Assembly: GCF_900169175.1 (NCBI RefSeq)
Contig: NZ_FXZM01000003.1
Coordinates: 1 to 64,000, forward strand
DNA: 64,000 nucleotides
DNA from: Brevibacterium jeotgali
GTDB lineage: Bacteria > Actinomycetota > Actinomycetes > Actinomycetales > Brevibacteriaceae
Direction: 5' to 3'
Shown: one piece after another, positions 18,755-26,089 of the stretch
How the letters are laid out: every line of letters begins with the position of its first letter
How positions within the stretch are numbered: the first letter of the stretch is position 1
Position numbers and translations under genes: made by a program
Notes under the pieces: model-generated
Seen by the model: the letters and a program-made list of their open reading frames with translations, nothing else
What the model was told of the DNA's origin: nothing
The model's database searches: none

Positions 18755-19396
18755 GTGGCACAGGGGGCAGCGGTGAAAGATGACCAGGACACCGAGCATG
18801 ATCGGGATGGCGATCTCACGCGCCGAGCGCGCATCCGCAACTCGGCGCTCAGCCGATTCGCGGCGCACGGGTTCGCGGGTACGACGCTGCGGGCGATCGC
18901 GGAGGATGCCGGTGTGACTGTGGGGCTGATCCCGCACTACTTCGGGTCGAAGGATGGGATGCGGGACGGGGTGGAGCGATGGATCGTCAGCCTATTCGCC
19001 TCTGCCATCGAGGACGCGGATGCGGAGTCCGATGAACAGGTGGCGGGCACGCGCGAGCGCAACGCAGCGGTCGCGCGGATGCTGCAGGAGAACCCGCTGG
19101 TCGTCGACTATCTGCGCCGGGAGATCCTGCAGCTGGACGGTGACGGCGCGCTCATCTCACGGCTGGTGCTGCTGACGCGGGAGAGCGTGGACACGATGCG
19201 CGAGGCCGGCCAGGCGTCGACGGAACGACACCGCGTCGAGCAGGTGGTCGCGGTCATGGTCCGGCAGCTGGGGCAGCTGTTCCTACAGCCGATGGTCGAT
19301 CAGATCGTGCACGAGTTCCCGGAGGAGGAACGGCCGGAGACGGCGCCGGAGCTGAATGTGGGCGTGATCCCGGCTCGGGTTTCTCGACGTCCTTGA
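18755..19396 (+). CDS. TetR/AcrR family regulator, paralogue of the one at 4702
   Basis: 213 residues from a GTG with GGGAGGGAG just before it. Helix-turn-helix: RIRNSALSRFAAHGFAGTTL, RAIAEDAGVTVGLIPHYFGS (about 29-68). The ligand domain shares ARMLQENPLVVDYLRREIL and MVRQLGQLFLQPMVDQIV with the regulator at 4702, so the two arose by duplication. It is divergent from the six-gene beta-oxidation operon and is the natural candidate for its repressor, with an acyl-CoA or free acid as inducer. Its 3' end overlaps a decayed alcohol dehydrogenase start on the other strand. Confidence 0.9.
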   Translation: MAQGAAVKDDQDTEHDRDGDLTRRARIRNSALSRFAAHGFAGTTLRAIAEDAGVTVGLIPHYFGSKDGMRDGVERWIVSLFASAIEDADAESDEQVAGTRERNAAVARMLQENPLVVDYLRREILQLDGDGALISRLVLLTRESVDTMREAGQASTERHRVEQVVAVMVRQLGQLFLQPMVDQIVHEFPEEERPETAPELNVGVIPARVSRRP

Positions 19397-19448
19397 GGGA
19401 CGCGAAGGTCTTGAACTGGTCGATCACGATTGCGCCCATGTCTGCCAT
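19365..19448 (-). pseudogene. N-terminal fragment of a zinc alcohol dehydrogenase
   Basis: The minus strand encodes MGAIVIDQFKTFASLKDVEK-PEPGS, which aligns without gaps to the first 25 residues of the alcohol dehydrogenase at 8709-9755 (MRAIVFENFKTFPSLKDVDK-PTPGP). It then runs straight into the end of the TetR gene and no further dehydrogenase sequence is found. The rest was deleted. With the paired TetR paralogues, it shows that a regulator plus dehydrogenase unit was once duplicated. Confidence 0.75.
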
Positions 19449-20118
19449 TCATCGCGGGGTACGGCGGGATCCCGCCGCCATCGCCCGCAACACCTAGGTG
19501 TCGGAACAACGACGCATGTGGGTAGAAGCATGCGAGGTGGGTCTCCGCGGATACTCACCGTGTGTGCAATTGGCTAGGAGCGCAAGCGTCATACGAGGTT
19601 CTTGCCTTATGCTCGGTGCACGACCGCCTCGTCGCTCTCCGACGCACTGTCTTCCGAGAACTTGCCGCTGAAAAACGTACCGTGGATTGGTCGGACAGCC
19701 CGTCATACCTCCGTCTCGTCGCATGCTCGCAAGTGATCCGCGCTTTCGGACGACCCGAGATACGCATTGCATTCGGATGCCCCAGATGATTCACCCGCTC
19801 TGAAGAAGCGCGCGAGATTTCGGCGAGCCATCCACTAATTCAGTTGCGGCTACTAGACAACGATGACTCTGTGAAGCGTGTGAGCTCGACTGCGCCCTGG
19901 ACGGTCGTGAAACGCTGGTTACGTGGTTGCTCGCATACGAGACGACCGCGACGTCGCAACCGGTGTTGCACCGTGTTTGGGCGTTGAGGTTGTCAGAGTC
20001 GGGTGACTCAGCGTGGTGCGCTTCCACCTGAAACTATGCCATTATGAGGCGTGTCCCCTCACTCAGATGCGAGGCGAAGTGGAGAAACAAGAATCTAAAG
20101 AAGGGGTAACCTAGGCTC
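19449..20118. other. 670-base region without a supported gene; left edge of the defence island
   Basis: Short open frames occur on both strands, but none has a ribosome site, recognisable protein sequence or consistent codon bias. Base composition falls from the GC-rich level on the left to the lower level of the kinase pair on the right. No direct repeat or tRNA fragment that would mark an attachment site was seen. Confidence 0.5.
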
Positions 20119-20202
20119 ATGACCGAAGCATATGTCAACGGAGCAGATTATGGTCGGAGTCGTTCCTTGACCCAGCCCCAAGAAGGCTGGTGTAGTCAGT
20201 GA
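20119..20202 (+). CDS. Possible 27-residue leader peptide coupled to the kinase gene
   Basis: An ATG opens a 28-codon frame (MTEAYVNGADYGRSRSLTQP, then QEGWCSQ) whose TGA shares its A with the ATG of the kinase gene (TGATG). The kinase has no ribosome site of its own, so reinitiation after this frame would explain its translation. A TAACCT hexamer ends seven bases before the leader ATG, which would fit a -10 element and a leaderless transcript. I do not recognise the peptide. It could be chance. Confidence 0.35.
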   Translation: MTEAYVNGADYGRSRSLTQPQEGWCSQ

Positions 20203-21083
20203 TGTTACCTGCTATTCCGTTCAACAGTGGAGATGTCGAAGCTGCGTTTCCAGAACTGTGCGTCGTCGTTCCACATTTGGGGCAGGGTGCTTTTAAGGTT
20301 GCATTTAAAGCATTCGACTGCGACGAACCTCTGGTCTTGAAGATAATATATGCACATCCTCTGGAAAGGGAGATTGGCGAGTTCGACTTGGAGCATGCGC
20401 CGGAACGAATCGCGCGAGAAATCGCAGGCATGAGCTCTATCGATTGTCCAAATGTTGTGCGTTTGAAATCTAAGCCAGTTCTCCGGCAAATCGGTAGCGC
20501 GCGCTATCTAGCGTATGAAGAGCCGTTTTACGGCGGCAGTACGTTAGACCAGAGGTTGGCTGGTGACGTGATGGATCGAAAGGAAGTGCGGCGGTTAATG
20601 GTGGGGCTCTTGCGTGCTTCCAAAGCTTTGTGGGACTCTGGCGAGATCGTCCATCGCGATATTAAGCCGAGTAACGTTGCGTTTGACGAAGCAGGTGAGC
20701 CAGTTCTCCTCGATCTCGGCATCGCGTTATTTGGAGGGATGTCGGCTATCACTGCGACTGATCATGAGTCGCCGAGAACGCCGTTGTATGCAGCACCCGA
20801 GCAATTCGAACTGCGGCGGAACGTCCAGATAGATTTCAGGACGGACCAATACTCGATCGCCCTCACGGTCCTTGAAGCAGCGATCGGCGCGCACCCAATT
20901 TATCAAACTGGCATGCGAGAGGCTGAGTACTTTCGCGCATTGGAAAATTTCGACCCATCAATCCTCGAAAGTTTCCAACTAGACTCGGACGTTCGTGAAG
21001 TTATCGGCCGCATGTTATCCCGTCGTTCATACGGCAGGTATCGGAGCCCAAATATTCCTCTCGAATTGCTTGGAGCTGCATAA
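20202..21083 (+). CDS. Ser/Thr protein kinase-like protein, first gene of a two-gene unit
   Basis: 293 residues, one kinase domain and little else; no membrane segment or sensor domain. All key parts are present: Gly loop HLGQGAFKVAFKA (about 26-38), ATP-binding Lys in LVLKIIY (K47), catalytic loop HRDIKPSN (141-148), DLG instead of DFG (161-163), activation segment ending AAPE (187-190), and DQYSIA (about 205). It should therefore phosphorylate proteins. GTG at 20199 is an alternative start. The next gene begins at the last base of its stop codon (TAATG). Codon use and GC are well below those of flanking genes, marking foreign origin. Its place in a defence island suggests abortive-infection-type signalling; the target is unknown. 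Confidence 0.8.
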   Translation: MLPAIPFNSGDVEAAFPELCVVVPHLGQGAFKVAFKAFDCDEPLVLKIIYAHPLEREIGEFDLEHAPERIAREIAGMSSIDCPNVVRLKSKPVLRQIGSARYLAYEEPFYGGSTLDQRLAGDVMDRKEVRRLMVGLLRASKALWDSGEIVHRDIKPSNVAFDEAGEPVLLDLGIALFGGMSAITATDHESPRTPLYAAPEQFELRRNVQIDFRTDQYSIALTVLEAAIGAHPIYQTGMREAEYFRALENFDPSILESFQLDSDVREVIGRMLSRRSYGRYRSPNIPLELLGAA

Positions 21084-22252
21084 TGTCTTTCATGGTTCAG
21101 CATGGTTACGGGAAAGCTCAAAAGATTAGTGACCTCCATAATCGTACTCGCGTGGCGGGAGTCATCCTCAGTCCAGGTGATGAGGACGAGGACGCCTTGA
21201 GTGAAACTGCAAAATGGTGTTCAGAGAATGATCTTAAAGTGTTCATAGATCCACAGACGTATCGCTATTCCACTAGACCGCCTGGCGCCGGTCGGAAGCA
21301 CGATGTTCACGGCCTTGATTTCGGCGGACTCACATGGGCGGAAGATGCGGACTCAGTTTCGAGATTCATTGCAGCGGTCGGCCGGTTAAATAGTCGGCTC
21401 AATTCAAATGGCGAATGGATTGCTCCGGCTCCGTTGCAAGATACCCTTGCAGACGTATGGACGCCTCTCGCTGTCCAGTTTGCACGGACCGCAGGGCATC
21501 AATGGGGAGCGGATAGGACGATCGCAACAGTTGCCATTGACGAATCGGCTTTGGCGGATTGGGGATCTGTTGAGCGGTGGCTCGATGTAGTAACTACACT
21601 TCCCGTCAGCGGCTTCTACATACTGGTCAGTCGACCCAGTACGAACTACCCCCCGCTTCCATGGGCACCCGCGAAATTGTCCAACCTTCTACGTCTAGTG
21701 CACGCTCTAGGCACGTTAAATGATTTTAAGGTGATTCTTGGGTTCACGGAGTTCGAGGGCATCCTGTCGATTGCCGTCGGGGGGTCGGTGGCAGCGTCGG
21801 GTTGGTCTTACACGCTTAGACAATTTAGTTCTGCAAAATGGATGAATCCAGCCACTGGAGGGCGGCCCGCCACTGTGCGCACTCATTTGAGTCGAATGTG
21901 GTCTCTTCCGAAGGCGGAGTCGGAATCAGCTATACTGTTCAATTCGGAGTTTAAGGGCGTCGTTTTTACGCCCGCAGAAGTTGCACGTTTCGATAACACT
22001 TCATTTGACGCGTTGACTCGGAGTGCTGCTCAGGTTGACTTTCTTGAAGGTCTCGCTGTTAGGTCGAATCTCCTGAGTAGCGAGCCTTCAATTTCGGAGA
22101 GGGTGCGCGTTGTGCAAGGGAGTCTTGAACGCGCAATAGAACTATGGGATCAGGTGAGTGGGAGCGGGCTGATAGTTGACCCAAGCTATCGTAATCGCGT
22201 GGTTTCGTTGCGTGATGGCCTGAATTCGTTCGTTGCTCAGGTGGCCCTGTGA
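21083..22252 (+). CDS. Protein of unknown function translationally coupled to the kinase
   Basis: 389 residues, no signal peptide or membrane segment, and no family I recognise. The sequence alternates hydrophobic strands that end in polar or acidic residues with amphipathic helices: VAGVILSPGDEDE, LKVFIDPQTYRYS, IATVAIDESAL, VSGFYILVSRPST, FKVILGFTEFEGILSIAVGG, SAILFNSEFKGVVFTP. That order resembles a beta/alpha barrel, and a region like SVAASGWSYTLRQF could line a binding site. This is an inference from pattern only. It shares a one-base overlap and low GC with the kinase, so the two probably act together; it could be the effector or the phosphorylation target. Confidence 0.75.
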   Translation: MSFMVQHGYGKAQKISDLHNRTRVAGVILSPGDEDEDALSETAKWCSENDLKVFIDPQTYRYSTRPPGAGRKHDVHGLDFGGLTWAEDADSVSRFIAAVGRLNSRLNSNGEWIAPAPLQDTLADVWTPLAVQFARTAGHQWGADRTIATVAIDESALADWGSVERWLDVVTTLPVSGFYILVSRPSTNYPPLPWAPAKLSNLLRLVHALGTLNDFKVILGFTEFEGILSIAVGGSVAASGWSYTLRQFSSAKWMNPATGGRPATVRTHLSRMWSLPKAESESAILFNSEFKGVVFTPAEVARFDNTSFDALTRSAAQVDFLEGLAVRSNLLSSEPSISERVRVVQGSLERAIELWDQVSGSGLIVDPSYRNRVVSLRDGLNSFVAQVAL

Positions 22253-23028
22253 GCTGAGTTGTTGGCTAATCCGCGGATCAGTAACTCTATTAGCCATGCG
22301 TCGTGGCTGGGACTGGTTTCCCTCCCTGGCGCAGGAAGCCGCCATTCTAGCCTTCCCTGGCGTTCTGCGATTAGTCCGACACAATTGATTTCCATGATAT
22401 GATCCGGAATACTTCTGCTCACGCGGTTCGGGACGATGATCGCGGTTCGTGCGGTGCCGAGTCGGTACTGGGTTGCCTGCCTTACAGCTTTTCTCCAATC
22501 GGCCATCTTCGCTTCGAGCGCAATCGAGTCATGCACGATCCTCGCGGAACTCGTCATGTAATGTTCGTTCCATCCTTGGCGCCGGAGTTCATTCGCAAGC
22601 GAGCGCTCTCGCCGACTTGTCACATTCGTGGGCGCGCCCATTAGGCTCTTTGCGGCAGTCAAACTAGGTAGGCGTAAGCCTTTGCGCTTGAACGATCGTA
22701 GTGCAGATGAGGACGCGGTAATTAGTACTCCGTCCGGTCTTCCAAACTCGAGGCTCGGCTCAAGTAGCAGGAACGTACTACGTCCCAGTCCTGGGCGCAT
22801 CAGGCGCAACGCATCACGTTGCATAGCTCTGTGCAAGACTACTTCTTGCTTCGGGACGCCCACTGCTGCTCGGCTTGGCGGGTGCTCGTCGTTGGGAGGA
22901 TTTAGGGCTGTCACCAGACCGAGCATATCCCGCGATCTGCCACCCGTGGTCGGTAGCCGAGCCCGAAATCCAGCCGACGCGAGACGGACTATCCGACCCA
23001 GCACGAAGTCCAGGCACGTCGTCGACAA
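22237..23028 (-). CDS. PD-(D/E)XK nuclease-like protein, convergent with the kinase unit
   Basis: Up to 263 residues. Two segments suggest the PD-(D/E)XK fold: LLLEPSLEFGRPDGVLI (about 87-103, the Asp strand) and DSIALEAKMADWRKAVRQAT (about 167-186), where ALEAK gives the E-x-K pair followed by the Gln-containing helix usual in this superfamily, then TAIIVPNRV. The start is uncertain: a TTG at 23028 gives the longest frame, an ATG at 22926 (MLGLVTALN) would give 229 residues and keep all motifs. It overlaps the end of the preceding gene by 16 bases tail-to-tail. Low GC like the kinase pair. A DNA-cleaving role in defence is plausible, unproven. Confidence 0.6.
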   Translation of the reverse strand: MSTTCLDFVLGRIVRLASAGFRARLPTTGGRSRDMLGLVTALNPPNDEHPPSRAAVGVPKQEVVLHRAMQRDALRLMRPGLGRSTFLLLEPSLEFGRPDGVLITASSSALRSFKRKGLRLPSLTAAKSLMGAPTNVTSRRERSLANELRRQGWNEHYMTSSARIVHDSIALEAKMADWRKAVRQATQYRLGTARTAIIVPNRVSRSIPDHIMEINCVGLIAERQGRLEWRLPAPGRETSPSHDAWLIELLIRGLANNSAHRAT

Positions 23029-23402
23029 GACCGTCCCAGTCCTGACGGCCGATCAACCCGCCCTTGTAGGCGGAGTTCAACTGTCTGGCTGCGGGGCCTG
23101 GGACGAAGAGCATCTCGCGCTGGAGTATTCCGAAGTCGCCGCCAACGGGGCCCGTACGCGGAAACCGTTGTAGGTAGGTATGGGGGCGAGTTAGCTTGAA
23201 CACTCTGGATCGCGATCTGTCATCGTTGCCTCTGTGCTTGCTTCCCACAGGAGCATCCCATCAGCTCGTCACCGGTGTCGTTCCGCGGCGCGGCAAGCCC
23301 GCGAACGTCGGTCGACTAGTTATGTAGGCACACGTAGGTAGTATCAAAAACGCAGGTGGATACACATTGAGGCGCGTTTCCCGCGCGGAGGAGCGACAGC
23401 AA
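23029..23402. other. Intergenic region upstream of hsdM
   Basis: No gene supported. An open frame on the minus strand (22814-23248) reads partly protein-like (GDFGILQREMLFVPGPAARQ) and might be an upstream part of the nuclease-like gene in another frame, but I see no clear join. The hsdM promoter must lie near 23330-23370. Confidence 0.35.
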
Positions 23403-24971
23403 ATGGCCAGACGTGTAGCGAAGCCGAAGCCAGCGAAGACCCTGGAGCAAACGCTGTGGGAGACCGCCGACAAGCTGCGCGGCAACCAGGAGCCCAGCGA
23501 GTACAAGCACGTCGTGCTTGGACTAGTCTTCCTGAAGTACGTGTCCGATCAGTTCGTGGAGCGGCGGGAGCAGCTCAAGGGCGAACTCGCTGTCGAAGGC
23601 ATCAAACCTGAGCGGATCGACTCGTTCCTCGAAGAGCGCGACGAGTACACCAGTCATAACGTTTTCTGGGTGCCGGCGAAGGCTCGCTGGAGCTCGGTCC
23701 AGGACTCCGCGAAGCACCCTCAGGTCGGCGAGATCATCGACAACGCGATGGACCTCATCGAGAAGGAGAATCCTTCCCTGAGCGGCGTGCTGCCTCGCAA
23801 CTACGGCCGCGACGGCCTCGACAAGAGGCGCCTCGGCGAGCTTGTCGACTTGATCGGCTCCATCGGCTTCACCGAGACCGACGACCACGGTGCGGACGAC
23901 GTCCTCGGTCGGGTGTACGAGTACTTCCTCGGCCAGTTCGCGGGCAAGGAGACGGGCAAGGACGCCGGGGCGTTCTACACGCCCCGATCCGTGGTCAAGA
24001 CCCTCGTCGAGATGTTGGAGCCCTACAAGGGTCGCGTGTACGACCCCGCCGCAGGTTCTGGCGGCATGTTCGTGCAGTCGGCGGAGTTCGTGAAGGCGCA
24101 CGGGGGCAAGCGCACGGACATTTCCGTCTACGGCCAGGAGTACACCGATACGACGTGGAAGCTCGCGAAGATGAACCTCGCGCTGCGAGGCATCGAGGCG
24201 GATATGGGGTCGCACTCTGCGGACTCGTTCACCGAGGATCTCCACCCGGACCTTCGTGCTGACTACGTGATTGCGAACCCGCCGTTCAACGTCTCTGACT
24301 GGTGGGACGCGAAGCTCGGCGATGACCCCCGATGGAAGTACGGCACGCCGCCGAAGGGGAACGCGAACTTCGGTTGGGTGCAGCACTTCATCTACCACCT
24401 CGCACCAAACGGCACCGCAGGTTTCGTGCTCGCTAACGGGTCACTGTCCTCGAAGACCGGTGGCGAGGGCGAGATCCGACGCAAGCTGGTCGAGGCTGGT
24501 CTCGTCGACTGCGTCGTCGCGATGCCCGACAAACTCTTCTTCAATACCGGAATCCCTGTGGCACTGTGGTTCGTCTCGAAAGGACGCGCGGGCAACGGGC
24601 ATCGCCAGCGGCGCGACGAGGTGCTGTTCATCGACGCCCGCAAGCTCGGCACGATGGAGTCACGCCGGCTGCGCGTGCTTTCAGACGGGGACATCGAAGA
24701 GATCGCGGGCACGTACCACGCATGGCGCAACCACGACGGCGGCTACAAGGACGTACCCGGCTTCGCGAAGTCTGCGACGATCGACGAGGTCGATAAGCAT
24801 GACTTCGTCCTCACTCCAGGCCGTTACGTCGGCGCCGCTGAGGCAGAGGTCGACGACGAACCGATCGACGAGAAGATCGAGCGTCTCACGAAGGAACTGT
24901 TCGCGGAGTTCGCGCGCGGACGTGGGTTGGAAGACGAGATTCGGCAGCGACTCGGGGGCTTGGGATCATGA
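23403..24971 (+). CDS. hsdM: Type I restriction-modification DNA methyltransferase subunit M
   Basis: 522 residues from MARRVAKPKP, with GGAGGA about ten bases before the ATG. N-terminal helical domain (LEQTLWETADKLRGN... VVLGLVFLKYVSDQF) followed by the methylase: YTPRSVVKTLVEM, SAM-binding VYDPAAGSGGMFVQS (about residue 213-224) and the adenine-specific catalytic NPPF (about 293). It makes N6-methyladenine with HsdS giving specificity. The following hsdS start overlaps its stop (ATGA). GC returns to the chromosome-like level here, so this operon has a different history from the kinase pair on its left. Confidence 0.95.
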   Translation: MARRVAKPKPAKTLEQTLWETADKLRGNQEPSEYKHVVLGLVFLKYVSDQFVERREQLKGELAVEGIKPERIDSFLEERDEYTSHNVFWVPAKARWSSVQDSAKHPQVGEIIDNAMDLIEKENPSLSGVLPRNYGRDGLDKRRLGELVDLIGSIGFTETDDHGADDVLGRVYEYFLGQFAGKETGKDAGAFYTPRSVVKTLVEMLEPYKGRVYDPAAGSGGMFVQSAEFVKAHGGKRTDISVYGQEYTDTTWKLAKMNLALRGIEADMGSHSADSFTEDLHPDLRADYVIANPPFNVSDWWDAKLGDDPRWKYGTPPKGNANFGWVQHFIYHLAPNGTAGFVLANGSLSSKTGGEGEIRRKLVEAGLVDCVVAMPDKLFFNTGIPVALWFVSKGRAGNGHRQRRDEVLFIDARKLGTMESRRLRVLSDGDIEEIAGTYHAWRNHDGGYKDVPGFAKSATIDEVDKHDFVLTPGRYVGAAEAEVDDEPIDEKIERLTKELFAEFARGRGLEDEIRQRLGGLGS

Positions 24972-26089
24972 GCGGCTGGACTCGAAGCACTCTCGCCGAC
25001 GTTGTCACCCTCCAGCGCGGGCACGACTTGCCCGCGGCAAGCCGCGGGAAAGGGCAAGTACCGGTGATCGGCTCGTTCGGCGTGACCGGTTTTCACGACG
25101 TTCCCAAGTACAAGGGCCCAGGAGTCGCGATTGGACGAAGTGGGGCCTCCATCGGAGTCGCAACATACGTAGAAGATGACTACTGGCCACTGAACACAGC
25201 GCTCTTCGTCAAAGACTTCAAAAGTAGTGATCCAAGATGGGCCTTTTACCTGCTCGATTCAATTGACTTCACCGCATTCAACTCCGGAAGCGCTCAGCCA
25301 TCTCTGAACCGCAACTACCTTGCCAACATCGAAGTCAACGTGCCTCCGGTTTCTGAACAGCGTGCGATCGCCGCGACGCTCGGCGCACTCGACGACAAGA
25401 TCGAGTCGAACCGGCGTAAGACGCAATTGGCGCAGGAACTCCTCAGAGCGCAATACCGATCCTGGTTCTCCAAATACTCACCTTGGGGCGGAAGAGCTCC
25501 GAAAAGCTGGCAAGAAGGCAAGCTACGGGACGTTGTCGACGCCGTCCGAGAATCTATTAAGCCTGGAGTGTATGCAGATCGTCCGTACATACCCATTGAT
25601 GCGATCCCGATGAACTCTGTCGGCCTTGATGGGGCCCGCCCTAACGACGAAGCACGTAGCAGCCTTTTCGCATTCGAGAAGAATGACATTCTGGTAGGCG
25701 CCATGAGAGTCTATTTTCATCGAGTTGCGCTTGCTCCGTTTCCAGGCATCACTCGCAATACCACGTTCGTCTTGCGACCGAGGTTGGCGCAGAGTCTTGC
25801 TTACTGTCTGCTCACCTGTGACAGCGATGATACTATCGCATACGCGGAGGCCACTTCAAAAGGCTCAACCATGCCGTATGCGGTTTGGGACGGGGCACTG
25901 GCCGAGATGCCGGTCCTGATACCGGATCCATCGGCATTGGGAGCTTTCGAGGAACTCACGTTCGCCTTGATTGAACAAATCCGCGACCAGTTGTTCGAGA
26001 CGCAGACGCTTATTGCTCTGCGCGACTCGCTCCTCCCTGAACTGCTCTCCGGTCGAATCCGTGTCCCTGCCGAAGAAGCTGCGGCATGA
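24968..26089 (+). CDS. hsdS: Type I restriction-modification specificity subunit S
   Basis: 373 residues with two target-recognition halves. TRD1 starts [20 protein letters not shown] and ends in the conserved spacer [20 protein letters not shown] (about 120-140). TRD2 starts [17 protein letters not shown] and ends [16 protein letters not shown]. Each half would read one side of a bipartite site. The TRDs have clearly lower GC than hsdM and hsdR, as expected for segments exchanged by recombination. Coupled to hsdM and hsdR by ATGA overlaps on both sides. Confidence 0.93.
   Translation: MSGWTRSTLADVVTLQRGHDLPAASRGKGQVPVIGSFGVTGFHDVPKYKGPGVAIGRSGASIGVATYVEDDYWPLNTALFVKDFKSSDPRWAFYLLDSIDFTAFNSGSAQPSLNRNYLANIEVNVPPVSEQRAIAATLGALDDKIESNRRKTQLAQELLRAQYRSWFSKYSPWGGRAPKSWQEGKLRDVVDAVRESIKPGVYADRPYIPIDAIPMNSVGLDGARPNDEARSSLFAFEKNDILVGAMRVYFHRVALAPFPGITRNTTFVLRPRLAQSLAYCLLTCDSDDTIAYAEATSKGSTMPYAVWDGALAEMPVLIPDPSALGAFEELTFALIEQIRDQLFETQTLIALRDSLLPELLSGRIRVPAEEAAA

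Noticed and set aside
19449-20118. Several 60-100-codon frames on both strands
   Set aside because: No ribosome sites, conserved motifs or codon bias; not reported as genes.
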